Source: DAHUZJ01 sp050743865 (GTDB lineage: Bacteria > Actinomycetota > Acidimicrobiia > Acidimicrobiales > RAAP-2). Taken from it: 64,000 nucleotides of DNA. Positions 46,400 to 58,291 of this stretch are shown piece after piece. The translations under genes and the position numbers were made by a program. How positions within the stretch are numbered: position 1 is the stretch's first letter; each line of letters opens with the position of its first letter. The notes under the pieces were generated by a model. The model was not told the origin of the DNA. It saw nothing but the letters and a program-made list of their open reading frames with translations, and did no database searches. The DNA is taken from contig JBOGGE010000002.1 in NCBI GenBank assembly GCA_050743865.1, forward strand, positions 1 to 64,000, read 5' to 3'.

Positions 46400-49105
46400 T
46401 CAGGACCGATCCCGGGCGACCGCCCCACCCCGTCGCCGGGACCGCGCCCACCCCCCGATCCCGGCGGCCACCAGGGCCAGGAGCCCGAGGGCGGTCAGCC
46501 CGTCGCCGAGGTCGTTCACGCCGGTGGTGCCGTAGGTGAGAGTGACCCGGTGCCGGGTGGGCACGACCACCATCAGGTTGGGCGTGGCCCGCCACGGGCC
46601 GTCGGCCCCGGCGGCCCGCCAGTTCGGGAAGTAGGAGACCTTGACCAGCACCGGGGTGCCGGTCCGGCTCACCCGGAAGCTGATCGACCCGGTGCTCCGC
46701 CGGATCCGGGAGACGGTCGTCGCCGGCACCCGCACCGCCGGGGGGTGGGCGGCCCCGGCCGCCGTCACCCTCGGCCACGACGGCTCCCCCCCGGCCGCCA
46801 GCTCGACGTCCCAGCGGGCCGGGTCCTGGTACCACGACACCGAGGGCCCGCCGATCGGCTGGCCCTGCGGCCCGACCCGGCCGAGCCACGTGGCCTGCCC
46901 CGGCCCCACCCCCACGAGCACCGCCGGGGCGCGGGTGAGCGGCACCACCGTGGCCGAGTGCCGCACCAGGTACACCTGCCAGGTGGTCGACAGGCGCTCC
47001 CCGTTGTAGGTGGTCTCCCACGGCCCGGTGCGGGCGATCGGGCGCAGTGTCGGGTCGGCGTCGGCAGCCGCCCGCACCTGGGGGCTGGCCGCCATGAAGT
47101 AGCGCACCCCGAGGAGCTGGAGGTGGCGGACACCGAGGGGCACGTCGAGCGTGCCGTAGGGCAGGCCCACCACCGGCTCCGAGGGGGAGACCGACAGCTC
47201 GGCCTGGTTGAGGAAGTGGTACGGCGTGGTGGCGGACGACTCGAAGAGCAGGCCCTCCATCGAGTCCACGCACCCGCCGGTCCAGTACGGCAGGAGCATG
47301 AGGGCTTCGGGCGTCCCGAAGCGGTTCTGGTCCGAGTTGTACTCCCACATGGCGCGGCCGCACCCGTGCCGGCGACCGACCTGCGCCATCAGCTGCATGA
47401 GCGCCCGGTACTCGGGATAGTCGGGCTTGCCCTCGTAGCCGGTGTAGTTCCACGACGCCCACACGCCCACCTGGTTGGCCCCCGGGTGGACGCCGATCCC
47501 GGGCAGGGCGCCGGCGACGCCGGGCAACAACGGCGGCACGACGGCCACCAGCGCGCCCAGGAGGGCCAGCAGCGGTCCGGCCAGCGAGCCCGGCAGGGTG
47601 CGGGCCGGCACGGGGCGGGGAGGGGGGGTCGGATGCGTGCCCGGGCGTCCGGCGGCCCGACGGGCGGCGGCGGCCCAACGGGCAAGGCGGTCCCGGCGCC
47701 AGGCGGTGACGGCGGCCGCCACCGCGGTGCCGAAGAGCCAGCCGGCCAGCAGGTACACGCAGAGGAACCACAGCGGCAGGAACCTGACGTTGTAGAGCTT
47801 GCCCTGGGGGTCCACCACCAGGGCCAGGGCCGACAGCCCGCCGAGCACGGCCAGCACCACCCCGGACCGGCTCCGGGTCGCCACCGCCACCACGGCCGCC
47901 ACACCGGCCAGCACCAGCGCCCACAGGTCGGCGTGGGGGAAGAGCAAGGTGGCGAAGGTGGTCACGTTCGTGTAGCCCATCGACGTCGAGTACTCCAGGC
48001 GCAGCCCGAAGGGCACGAGCCACCAGCACGAGAGCAGGATCCCGACCACCACGGTGGAGGCGGCGCGCCACAGCACCTGGCGGCGGGCGGGGACCGGTCC
48101 GGCGCCGATCCCGTCGCCGCCGGCGGCGGCGCCGGCGGCGGGATCGCCGAGCCGCCAGCGGGCCGGGAGCAGCTCGGCCACGGTGAGCACCGCCACACCG
48201 GCCAGGGCGAAGAGGGCCGGCACGACGTGGGCGAGCAGGCACAGGGCGAGGACCAGCGCCGCCCAGCCCCGGTGGCGGCCCGTCCGCAGCCCCCGGGCCA
48301 TCAGGCCCACGAAGACCAGGGCCAGCACGATCGACAGGGAGTACGAGTACTCCCCGGCCAGGGTGGAGAAGAGGTTGCCGCCGTAGATGGTCCAGGTGGA
48401 GTCGAAGAGGAACGGTAAGGTAGCGGCGGCCATGGCGGCGGGGACCGGCGGTCGCAACCCGAACAGCCGGCCGCAGCCCCAGGCGGCCACCGGCAGCAGC
48501 ACCGAGCCCATGACGGTGGCCAGCTTGAAAGCCACGTCGTAGGCGATGACGTGGGAGGCCAGCGCCACCAGCACGTCGGGGAGCACGAAGTAGAAGGTGT
48601 AGGCGGGGAAGCCGTCGTACCAGGCGGGCGCCCATCCCGTCAGGTGGGGGAACAGGTCGGTGGTGAAGAGGGCCGGCATCATGAAGTGGGCCCCCATGTC
48701 CCCACCGGTGGTGGTGGTGGCCGACAGGAGCAGCGGCAGGTGGAGCTGCCAGAGGGTGACGGCCACCACCCCAACCACGGCCGCCGCCGTCGAGGCGGCC
48801 GGCCACCACCGGCGCCGCCCGGACGGTGGGGAGAGCCTCAGGGCGTCGGTGCCGGCGTCGACCGCCGGCCAGGCGGGCGCCGGCGGCCCGTCATCCTCCG
48901 CGCCGAGGCGGAGGCCACCGGCGAGGTCGTCACCGAGGTCTCCGTCGACGCCACCGCCCCGGGCGGTGGTACCGACCGGACCCGGACCGGCCGCCGGCAT
49001 CGGACCGGCCGCCGGCATCGGGACGGCGGGCTGCCCCCCGGCTCCGGCCCCGGCCCCGGCGCGGCCGTCGCTTCGAGGAGGGGGGTCAGTGGAGGATGAC
49101 GCCAC
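46400..49105 (-). CDS. Large membrane protein, PTPS-related/YfhO-like
   Basis: 901 aa. After a Pro/Ala-rich N-terminus (VPMPAAGPMPAAGP repeats) come about a dozen hydrophobic helices with GGDMGAHFMMPALF, WYDGFPAYTFYFVLPD and a WTIYGGNLFSTLAGEYSYSLSI region, typical of the actinobacterial membrane proteins called 6-pyruvoyl-tetrahydropterin synthase-related. A large extracytoplasmic domain and a final helix follow. They are thought to be GT-C-like glycan enzymes; the function is unproven. GTG 49105 starts 20 bases inside the CPBP protease gene, so the two are probably co-transcribed. Confidence 0.72.
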   Translation of the reverse strand: MASSSTDPPPRSDGRAGAGAGAGGQPAVPMPAAGPMPAAGPGPVGTTARGGGVDGDLGDDLAGGLRLGAEDDGPPAPAWPAVDAGTDALRLSPPSGRRRWWPAASTAAAVVGVVAVTLWQLHLPLLLSATTTTGGDMGAHFMMPALFTTDLFPHLTGWAPAWYDGFPAYTFYFVLPDVLVALASHVIAYDVAFKLATVMGSVLLPVAAWGCGRLFGLRPPVPAAMAAATLPFLFDSTWTIYGGNLFSTLAGEYSYSLSIVLALVFVGLMARGLRTGRHRGWAALVLALCLLAHVVPALFALAGVAVLTVAELLPARWRLGDPAAGAAAGGDGIGAGPVPARRQVLWRAASTVVVGILLSCWWLVPFGLRLEYSTSMGYTNVTTFATLLFPHADLWALVLAGVAAVVAVATRSRSGVVLAVLGGLSALALVVDPQGKLYNVRFLPLWFLCVYLLAGWLFGTAVAAAVTAWRRDRLARWAAAARRAAGRPGTHPTPPPRPVPARTLPGSLAGPLLALLGALVAVVPPLLPGVAGALPGIGVHPGANQVGVWASWNYTGYEGKPDYPEYRALMQLMAQVGRRHGCGRAMWEYNSDQNRFGTPEALMLLPYWTGGCVDSMEGLLFESSATTPYHFLNQAELSVSPSEPVVGLPYGTLDVPLGVRHLQLLGVRYFMAASPQVRAAADADPTLRPIARTGPWETTYNGERLSTTWQVYLVRHSATVVPLTRAPAVLVGVGPGQATWLGRVGPQGQPIGGPSVSWYQDPARWDVELAAGGEPSWPRVTAAGAAHPPAVRVPATTVSRIRRSTGSISFRVSRTGTPVLVKVSYFPNWRAAGADGPWRATPNLMVVVPTRHRVTLTYGTTGVNDLGDGLTALGLLALVAAGIGGWARSRRRGGAVARDRS

Positions 49106-50069
49106 CGCGACTCGACAGGAGGGCGAGCACCGCCACCAGGTTGAACGAGGCGTGGGCGACCATGTTCATCCCCTGGCGCCGGGTCCGGTAGCTGACGACG
49201 GCCAGGGCCATGCCGAAGAGCGCCAGGCCGGCGAACTGAGACCGCTCCCAGTGGGCGAGGCCGAACACCAGCCCGTCGACGACCACTGCCGCCACCAGGC
49301 CGGCCGACCGGCCGATCGACCGGCGGGCCCCCGGCGACGACCAGGCGGCGACGGCCGGGGTGAAGAGGCGGACCAGCGCCCGGAGCACGAGGCCCCGGAA
49401 GAACAGCTCCTCGAAGAACGGCGCCCCGACCACGGTAAGGACGGCCACCACCAGGAACCCCCATCCATGCGCCGCACCGGTGAGCTTCTGGGCCGGGGCT
49501 GTCAGGTTCTTCACGTGGAACGGCAGGTACAGGGCGGCGATCAGGTACTGGCCCCCCACCCCGACGACGATCCCGAGGAGGTCCGACGGGCGGAACCGGA
49601 GGCCGAAGTCGGCCACCATCCGCCCGGTGCCCCGGACCTTGCTCGCGACCAGCGGTCCCAGGAAGAAGCCGACCCACAGCCCGACCAGCGAGGCGGCGAT
49701 GTACCACTGGGGCGGCTCGGAAAGGTTGCCGATGGCCGTCAGGTCGTGCACCCGGCCGGCGGCGGTGGCCGCTACCAACGTGAAGATGCTGGCGACGAAC
49801 TGCCCGACGACGTAGCCCAAGAGGGCCAGGAGGATCCACTGGCCAGCCGTCCGGCGGTCCGGCGGCGGCGCTCCGGGCTGGTCCAGGAACGTGCCTTCGC
49901 CGGCCGGCGGGGGCGGCGCAAGTTGCGTGCCCGACGACGGGTAGACCGGGTAGCCTGGCGGCGGGCCCGGGAACGGGAGGCCACGTCCGGCGGGCGGCGG
50001 CGCCCGACCCGGCTCCGGCATCGGGTTGGAAGGCTCCGCCGACGGCTGGTTGTCGCCCGGCTGCGCCAT
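49086..50069 (-). CDS. CPBP-family intramembrane metalloprotease
   Basis: 327 aa. A Pro-rich cytoplasmic N-terminus of about 75 residues precedes eight or so helices. The CPBP (Abi/RCE1) catalytic motifs are present: FFEELFFRG, FGLAHW and NMVAHASFN. It cleaves or processes membrane-associated peptides; the substrate is unknown. ATG 50069 (MAQPGDN) lies 7 bases after a TAACGT -10 box, making a leaderless start more likely than the longer frame. It is divergent from ftsH. Confidence 0.85.
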   Translation of the reverse strand: MAQPGDNQPSAEPSNPMPEPGRAPPPAGRGLPFPGPPPGYPVYPSSGTQLAPPPPAGEGTFLDQPGAPPPDRRTAGQWILLALLGYVVGQFVASIFTLVAATAAGRVHDLTAIGNLSEPPQWYIAASLVGLWVGFFLGPLVASKVRGTGRMVADFGLRFRPSDLLGIVVGVGGQYLIAALYLPFHVKNLTAPAQKLTGAAHGWGFLVVAVLTVVGAPFFEELFFRGLVLRALVRLFTPAVAAWSSPGARRSIGRSAGLVAAVVVDGLVFGLAHWERSQFAGLALFGMALAVVSYRTRRQGMNMVAHASFNLVAVLALLSSRGGVILH

Positions 50070-50076
50070 CCGGGCC

Positions 50077-50082
50077 ACGTTA
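50077..50082 (-). promoter_or_regulatory. -10 box (TAACGT) of CPBP protease gene
   Basis: TAACGT on the minus strand, 7 bases before ATG 50069. Confidence 0.5.
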
Positions 50083-50162
50083 CCGCCGCCCTCCGGCGGC
50101 GACGGGGCGGGTGCCCGTCGCGCCAGGCCGGGCCCGGTCACCGGTCACGACGGGGGGACGCA

Positions 50163-50168
50163 TAGCAT
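50163..50168 (+). promoter_or_regulatory. -10 box (TAGCAT) of ftsH
   Basis: TAGCAT, 6 bases before GTG 50175, implying a leaderless ftsH mRNA. Another GTG at 50169 is too close to be used. Confidence 0.55.
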
Positions 50169-50174
50169 GTGGCG

Positions 50175-52493
<2,319 letters not shown>

Positions 52494-52528
52494 CCAGGAG
52501 GCGGGCGGCTCCCGGGCGGCGACGGGTG

Positions 52529-54088
52529 TCAACCCTCGGGTACGGCCGCCGCCACCACGGCGCCAGACGTGCCGGCAGGGGTGGCGTCCTCCATCACCGC
52601 CAGCGGCAGGTCGGCGGTGACCACCAACGGCGCCTTCCCGCCGGAGCCGAGCCTGGTCGTCGGGACCACCGACGACGCGTGAGGGGCGATCCGCATCCCC
52701 TGGGCGCCGGGCAGGGGCAGGCCGTCCGGGCCCAGTGAGGCCACGGTGAAGGTCACCGGCCGGTTGCCCGGGTTGAGCACGGTGACGGCGCTCGGCGCCG
52801 CCGCCCACGATGCGGCACCGGGCGCCGGGAGGGCGGGATTGGGGAGGGTCCACCGGCCGGTCGGCGACGCGGCAGACGACCCGACCACGGCCGTGACGTC
52901 GCCCCACTGGGGCGCCGGCGCGCTGGACGGTGCCGACACCACCCGATCGACCACCACCCCCGGCCCGCCGCGGGTGGCAACCGCCAGGGCGTAGTCGACG
53001 TTGTCGGGGATGCGGGTCTGACCGGCCAGGTCCAGTGTCCAGGTCGCCAGCGGCGCCAACGTCTCCTCCAGCGGGTCGACCGGGCCCGAAGGCAGCTCGA
53101 CCGCCACCTTCACGCGCTCGGCGATCGGCGACGGGTTGAAGACGACCATCTTGGAGGTGCCGCCGGTCACGTTGACGGTCCGCGGAAGGTACCAATGCCG
53201 GGCTGGGTCGGGGGTCCCCAGCCGGATCGACATGCCGGACTGCCCGCTGGCGGCATGAACCTGCAGCTCGGTCGCCACCACCCGACCGGACCGCGCCCGG
53301 ACGATGGTGGCCACCGACGGCTGGTCCTGTACGTACGACGCCACCTCGGCGGTGACCACAGCGTTCGGGGCGACGATGAGCCCCTGGAACGGCGGCGGTT
53401 GGGCCCGGCCCTTGGTGGTCATGAACGTCAGGTCGGCGACGGCTTCGCTCGGCGTCGGGTTGAACAGGGAGACGAAGAGAAGGTTGCCGGGAGTCGTCGA
53501 GCCGGAGGCGAAGTACCAGCTCGGCGCGGCCACCGTCGAGCATGGCGCCATCGCCCACCCGGTGCTCCCCGCCACCAGCTCGCTGACGGCGACCCCGCCC
53601 CCCTGCAGGTCGACCCGACTGGCCAGCCACTGGCGTTGCAGGATCGAGCCCGGGACGGCCGTCGCCTGCCCCATCGGGGGGACGGCGATGTGCTCGGACG
53701 CCGAGCGACCTGTCCCGGCGTAGACGGTCATGGTGCCGGTCACGGTGCGAGGGCTGGAGCTGACCAGGTAGAGGGTTCCCTGGGCGCTGGCATTTGCCAG
53801 CCCGGTCCCCCCCGTGCAGTACCAGCTCGATGCATCCGACGCAACCGGGGCGGCGATGGCGGCGACCGACGCCGGCATCCGGTGGACGGTGTGGATGGCC
53901 GGGGCGCCGACCAGGCTGGCCGCCAGGCCTCCAGCCGCCAGCAGGGCCGCCACCAGGGCCAGCACCGGGAGGCGGCGGACCGAGCGCTCCCCGTCGTCAT
54001 GATGCGTGGCGCGGCGATGTCCTCGTCGGTCCGGGGAGGCCGTCATCGGATGGTCCGGGGAGGCCGTCATCGGATGGTCCGGGGTCAT
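52529..54088 (-). CDS. DUF5719-family secreted/membrane-anchored protein
   Basis: 519 aa with a hydrophobic N-terminal anchor (LPVLALVAALLAAGGLAASLVGA, about residues 38-60) and an extracytoplasmic beta-rich body with repeats of a WYFASGSTTPGNLLFVSLFNPTPSEAVADL type, as in the DUF5719 family of actinobacteria encoded beside large GT2 proteins. Function is unknown, probably envelope glycan display or assembly. ATG 54088 overlaps the stop of the GT2 gene (ATGA). The first 25 residues are a repeat (MTASPDHP) encoded by a 24-bp tandem repeat that includes this start region. Confidence 0.75.
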   Translation of the reverse strand: MTPDHPMTASPDHPMTASPDRRGHRRATHHDDGERSVRRLPVLALVAALLAAGGLAASLVGAPAIHTVHRMPASVAAIAAPVASDASSWYCTGGTGLANASAQGTLYLVSSSPRTVTGTMTVYAGTGRSASEHIAVPPMGQATAVPGSILQRQWLASRVDLQGGGVAVSELVAGSTGWAMAPCSTVAAPSWYFASGSTTPGNLLFVSLFNPTPSEAVADLTFMTTKGRAQPPPFQGLIVAPNAVVTAEVASYVQDQPSVATIVRARSGRVVATELQVHAASGQSGMSIRLGTPDPARHWYLPRTVNVTGGTSKMVVFNPSPIAERVKVAVELPSGPVDPLEETLAPLATWTLDLAGQTRIPDNVDYALAVATRGGPGVVVDRVVSAPSSAPAPQWGDVTAVVGSSAASPTGRWTLPNPALPAPGAASWAAAPSAVTVLNPGNRPVTFTVASLGPDGLPLPGAQGMRIAPHASSVVPTTRLGSGGKAPLVVTADLPLAVMEDATPAGTSGAVVAAAVPEG

Positions 54089-54092
54089 CGAT
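54031..54092 (-). repeat. 24-bp tandem repeat at DUF5719 gene start
   Basis: Two full copies and a partial third copy of a 24-bp unit containing ccggggaggccgtcatcg, each carrying an ATG in the DUF5719 frame. The copy number therefore changes the number of possible starts near the ATGA junction. Confidence 0.75.
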
Positions 54093-57000
54093 GCCGTCCG
54101 GCATTCCACTCCGACTCGGGCTCTCGTGCGTGCACAGGTTGGTGCTCGGGCCGGGGCTCCGGCTCCCGGGCTCTGCCGTCCTCGGGCTCGCGGTCACGCG
54201 CATGCTCAGTCTCCGGCCGGGGCTCCGGCTCCCGGGCTCTGCCGTCCTTGGGCTCGGGTTCGCGGTCACGCGCATGCTGGGGCTCCCGGTCACGCCCATG
54301 CCCGGGCCCGGGCTGGTGGTCACGCTCATGCCCGTGCTCCGGCTGGTGGTCGCCAGCGTGGCGCCTTCGGATCGCTCGCCGCCGGCCCGGGCGCTCCCCG
54401 GGCGCCGTCGTGCCCCGGTCGCCGGACCGGTGCCTGCGGGAAGCCTTCACCCCTGCCGCCGGCGGCGGATGCCCAGCAACACCGTCGCCGCTTGGTTCCT
54501 GACCGGTGGGCCCTTCCACTCCGACATCGGAAGACGGCCCGGTGCCGGCACCGTCTCCGGCGGCGATGTCGATCCCCGTGGAGGCTGCCGCGGCGACGAC
54601 CAGGTCGGGTGGTGCCGGCTCGGGGACGGACTGGGCGGGGACGGACTGGGCGGTGACGGCCGGTGCCGGCACGAGCAGTCCCTGGTCGACCCGGTCAGGC
54701 AGCGCCGGATCAAGAAGCAGGCTCCGGCGACGGGCACGGCGGGGCTCGGACCGGCGAAACAGTGACCGCACCGGGCGCCACCACCAGTCGAGCCAGCGTC
54801 GGCGCCCGAGCAGGGCAGCCACCACGGCCAACCAGACGCCCATCTCGACCAGCACGGCCAGCGGGTCGAGCAGCGACCCCCGGAAACGCAGGACCGCCGG
54901 ACCGGCCGGGACGTCGCGGAACTGCGCCGCCCAGCCGTAGGCCGGCTGCCTTCGTGCCGCCTGCCCGCCGACCGCCAAACCCCAACTCCCGCCGGGCGCG
55001 TACGACGAGAGCACCGTCCCGCCTGCCACCGCTCCCCGGTAGGTGCGGGAACCCGGGTCGCCCGGCAGCGCCCGCCGCCAGCCGGCGACGTCGGCCGCCG
55101 TCGGCTGCACGGCCCGGGTCGGCGCCGGTCCACCCAGCCCGGCCCGCCGGACCGCCCGCTCCGGCACGAAGTCGGTGTTCTCGAACACCTGGTACCCCCC
55201 GGCGCTCGTCGGCTCCTGGAGGAGGTCCTCCTGGTTGACGAGCGCCCGGACCAGGCCGGCCGGTGCCGGTACCACCAGCGACGGCTGGCCCCCTGTGACG
55301 TCGGGCGCCAGGCCGTCCACCATCACCACGTAGCGAACCGACGCCACGGACAGCAGCCGGCCGAGGCGCACCGTACGACTCTGGAGGGCGAGGTTCACGT
55401 CCCGGCTCAGCACGCTGGCCGGTCCCGGCGACGCCGGCATCCACAGATCGGTGGCGTCGGGCAGCCCCCCGTCGGTGGTGGCGTAGGCCAGCTGGGGCCC
55501 ATCCGGCCAGGAGCCGGTCGGGAGCACGGCGGGCGCGCCGAGCCACAGCACCCGGTAACCGCCGGCGGACGCCGATGTCGTGGCGGCCAGGGACGCCAGC
55601 GGCTGGGCGTACCCGGTCCCCGGCACGTTCCACCGGCCGCTGGCGGCTGATGCCACGACGGGAAGCAGTCCCACGGCGGCAGCGGCCACCGCGGCGGCGG
55701 CGGCCGCCTGCCGCCAACCGAAGGCATAGCCGGACAGGTCGGTCTCGAACGCCGCCACGCCGATACCGATGCACGAGGCGACGGCGACCGCGGCCGGCGC
55801 CAGCACCACGTCGACCGACGGGACGAACGATCCCGACCACCCACGGGACGAGACGAGCGCCAGCAGCCATCCGCACCCGGCGACCGCCCACAGGCGGCCG
55901 GCCCATGCCAGCCGGGCCTGGCGGGCGGCCAGGAGGGGGAAGACGGCAGCAGCGAGGAGGAGCCAGCTGAGCGCCGACGAGCCGACCGGCCCGACGGCGA
56001 ACCGCAGGAGCTGGCTCCATCCGGTGGCGGCAGAGGGCGGCGACGCCATCCCGAGCACCGAGAGGGCGCCCTGCCCGGCGGCCAGCGTGCCCACCAGCCA
56101 CGGCGCGCACAGCACCGCGGTCAGGACGGTGGCGCCGCAGGCCGCTCCCAGCGACCGCAGCCCGGCTCGCCAGTCGGCCACCACCAGGCAGCCCAGGGCC
56201 AGGCCGACCCCGCACATCACCACCATGACCGAAGTGGCGGGGGCCAGCGCGACCGCCGCCGTCTCCACTGCCCCCAGGGTGACGATCTGCCCGGGGAGGG
56301 TCGACCTCCATCCGCCCGGCGGTCCCGCCCCGCCGAAGGGAGCCCGCCCGCTGGCCCGGGCCAGCCGGGCCAGGATCCAGGGGGCGGCGGCATAGGCCAC
56401 GAGGCCGTCCCAGCGGCCGCGGGCCAGGGCGTCGTAGGGCAGGGCGAGGCCGAGGTAGCCCAGGGCGCCGGCCAGCCGTGCCCGAGGGGAGTCGAAACGC
56501 CCGAGCAAGCGGGACACCCCCCACGCGCCGACCGGCAGGCTGGCCAGCACCAGCACCTTTTGCAGCTGCCCCATGTGACCGAGCAGGACGGTGCCGAGCA
56601 CCCCGAGGACGGCGAAGCCGGGGCTGGCCGGAGCGGTGGTGCCGACACCGGCCGGCTGCCACGCCGACACCAGGTGATGCCAGGTGCCGGTCCAGCTGAG
56701 GAAGGGGAGGTACTGGCCGACCAGGGGCAACCTCCCGCCGAACAGGTGCCGGGTCCCGGTGAACAGCACGACCACGGCCACCCCCCACACCAGGAGGCGG
56801 GAGCGCCGGCTACCGAGCACCTGGCGCGGGATGCGCCGCCCGAGCCGGTCGCGCCCGGAGCGCCGACCCAGGTCGTCGAGCTCGTCGAAGTCGGCGTCCT
56901 CGGAGAACGCAGACCCGACGCTGCCGGTGAGCACGGGCGCCAGCCCCTCGGCCGCCCCGGCGGCCACCTGCGCTGCCGACGGCCGCACCCCGTGGGCCAC

Positions 57001-58095
57001 CTCGAAACCCTGGTGGGCCAGCCGGGAGGCGTACGTTGACAGGCGGGCGCTGCCGTGCAGCTGCAGCGCCTGCACGTCCCGATCGGAAAGGATCCGGCGG
57101 CGGCGCAGCGCCGCCCGGCGGCGCCGCAGCTCACCCGCCCGCCGGGCGTTCCACTTCCAGGCGTCGACGACCGCTCTCGCCCGACACCGATCGCCGACGG
57201 CGAGCGACGCCACCAGCTCTCCCACGGCAAGCAGCAGGGTCAGCGGAAGAACCCTGACCAGGCTCGTCCCGGAGGTGCAGGTGAGGAGCGCCCTCAACTC
57301 GTGCCGGCGCTGCAGCGCCTGCAGCGTTGGCACGGAGCTCGCCGGCCCCGGCGAGAACGATCGGGCCCCTCCGGCGAGCGCCTCTAAGTGGCGCACCCGA
57401 GCCGCCGGGGCGACCACCACCCGGGCCCCGGCCACGTGGGCCCGCCAGCACAGGTCGAGATCCTCGCCCATGGCCTTCATGGCGGCGTCGTAGCCGCCAA
57501 GCTCCCGGAACAGGTCGGTCCGCACCAGGGTGAACCCGCCTGGCGCCACGAAGACGTCGATCACTGCGTCGTGCTGGCCGTGGTCGACCTCGCCGGGCTG
57601 CACCCGCTCCACGACGGCACCGGTTCGATCGGCGTGCAGGCCGACGTGCAGGAGGACCGACGGCTCGTCCCAGCGCACCATCTTGGGGCTCACGATCCCG
57701 GCGTTGGATCGGAACGACTCCTCGACCATCAGGTGGACGGCGTGGGGGTCAGGGGCGCAGTCGTCGTGGCACAGCAGGAAGAAGGCAGCGCCCTCCACCA
57801 TGTCGATTGCCTCGTTCACCGCCGCCCCGAACCCGAGGTCGCCAGGCAGCCGCCGGACGTAGGCGCCCGGCAGGACGTGGGCGATGCGCTCAGTGGGATC
57901 GTCGGAACCGCCGGCCACCAGGACCAGCACCGAAAGATCGGCGTAGTCTTGGGCGGCCAGCGCGGCCAGAGCCTCGTCCAGCCACGGGCCCGGGTCGCGA
58001 GTCGCCATGATGGCGACGACCGGCGGAACCCGCGGCCCCTCCTCCGGCACCGGTGCCGAAACTTCCGGCGCCCGCGCCTCAACCGCGCCAGCCAT
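54085..58095 (-). CDS. Giant GT2 glycosyltransferase with membrane domain
   Basis: 1336 aa. Residues about 25-270 are a GT2 (GT-A) domain: VVAIMATRDPGPWLDEALAALAAQDY, LLCHDDCAPDP (DxD-type), APGGFTLVRTDLFRELGGYD and EDLDLCWRAHVAGARV. A membrane region of about ten or more helices with large outer loops follows (about 440-1130). The last 150 residues are a highly charged Arg-Glu-Pro-His repeat tail from a 66-bp-period repeat (about 54110-54345). It resembles actinobacterial galactofuranosyl- or rhamnosyl-type GT2 proteins with DUF5719 partners. ATG 58095 is chosen; the open frame upstream is unrelated. A TAGCCT -10 box lies 10 bases before it. Confidence 0.85.
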   Translation of the reverse strand: MAGAVEARAPEVSAPVPEEGPRVPPVVAIMATRDPGPWLDEALAALAAQDYADLSVLVLVAGGSDDPTERIAHVLPGAYVRRLPGDLGFGAAVNEAIDMVEGAAFFLLCHDDCAPDPHAVHLMVEESFRSNAGIVSPKMVRWDEPSVLLHVGLHADRTGAVVERVQPGEVDHGQHDAVIDVFVAPGGFTLVRTDLFRELGGYDAAMKAMGEDLDLCWRAHVAGARVVVAPAARVRHLEALAGGARSFSPGPASSVPTLQALQRRHELRALLTCTSGTSLVRVLPLTLLLAVGELVASLAVGDRCRARAVVDAWKWNARRAGELRRRRAALRRRRILSDRDVQALQLHGSARLSTYASRLAHQGFEVAHGVRPSAAQVAAGAAEGLAPVLTGSVGSAFSEDADFDELDDLGRRSGRDRLGRRIPRQVLGSRRSRLLVWGVAVVVLFTGTRHLFGGRLPLVGQYLPFLSWTGTWHHLVSAWQPAGVGTTAPASPGFAVLGVLGTVLLGHMGQLQKVLVLASLPVGAWGVSRLLGRFDSPRARLAGALGYLGLALPYDALARGRWDGLVAYAAAPWILARLARASGRAPFGGAGPPGGWRSTLPGQIVTLGAVETAAVALAPATSVMVVMCGVGLALGCLVVADWRAGLRSLGAACGATVLTAVLCAPWLVGTLAAGQGALSVLGMASPPSAATGWSQLLRFAVGPVGSSALSWLLLAAAVFPLLAARQARLAWAGRLWAVAGCGWLLALVSSRGWSGSFVPSVDVVLAPAAVAVASCIGIGVAAFETDLSGYAFGWRQAAAAAAVAAAAVGLLPVVASAASGRWNVPGTGYAQPLASLAATTSASAGGYRVLWLGAPAVLPTGSWPDGPQLAYATTDGGLPDATDLWMPASPGPASVLSRDVNLALQSRTVRLGRLLSVASVRYVVMVDGLAPDVTGGQPSLVVPAPAGLVRALVNQEDLLQEPTSAGGYQVFENTDFVPERAVRRAGLGGPAPTRAVQPTAADVAGWRRALPGDPGSRTYRGAVAGGTVLSSYAPGGSWGLAVGGQAARRQPAYGWAAQFRDVPAGPAVLRFRGSLLDPLAVLVEMGVWLAVVAALLGRRRWLDWWWRPVRSLFRRSEPRRARRRSLLLDPALPDRVDQGLLVPAPAVTAQSVPAQSVPEPAPPDLVVAAAASTGIDIAAGDGAGTGPSSDVGVEGPTGQEPSGDGVAGHPPPAAGVKASRRHRSGDRGTTAPGERPGRRRAIRRRHAGDHQPEHGHERDHQPGPGHGRDREPQHARDREPEPKDGRAREPEPRPETEHARDREPEDGRAREPEPRPEHQPVHAREPESEWNAGRHR

Positions 58096-58105
58096 CAGGA
58101 AGCGC

Positions 58106-58111
58106 AGGCTA
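58106..58111 (-). promoter_or_regulatory. -10 box (TAGCCT) of GT2 gene
   Basis: TAGCCT on the minus strand, 10 bases before ATG 58095. Confidence 0.4.
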
Positions 58112-58194
58112 TCCGTTCGTGCCACCGTGGTCCCGGGCGGCCCCCTCGCCCGGTCGTGCGCCGGGGCCTGACGAGGTCTCTTCCGGCCGGGTGC

Positions 58195-58223
58195 TTGCAA
58201 CTGTCTACGTAGTGAGATACATT
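58195..58223 (+). promoter_or_regulatory. Consensus-like promoter with CTACGTAG palindrome
   Basis: -35 TTGCAA (58195-58200), 17-base spacer, -10 TACATT (58218-58223). The spacer contains the perfect 8-bp palindrome CTACGTAG (58205-58212). This is the most sigma-70-like promoter seen in the window, in a locally AT-richer patch. The leader to GTG 58292 is about 60 bases. Confidence 0.6.
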
Positions 58224-58291
58224 TGGCTATCAGCCACCGGCGGGTCGGCCGGCCCGGACGGACGGGCCCGGCACCCAGGAAGGAGCCGACC

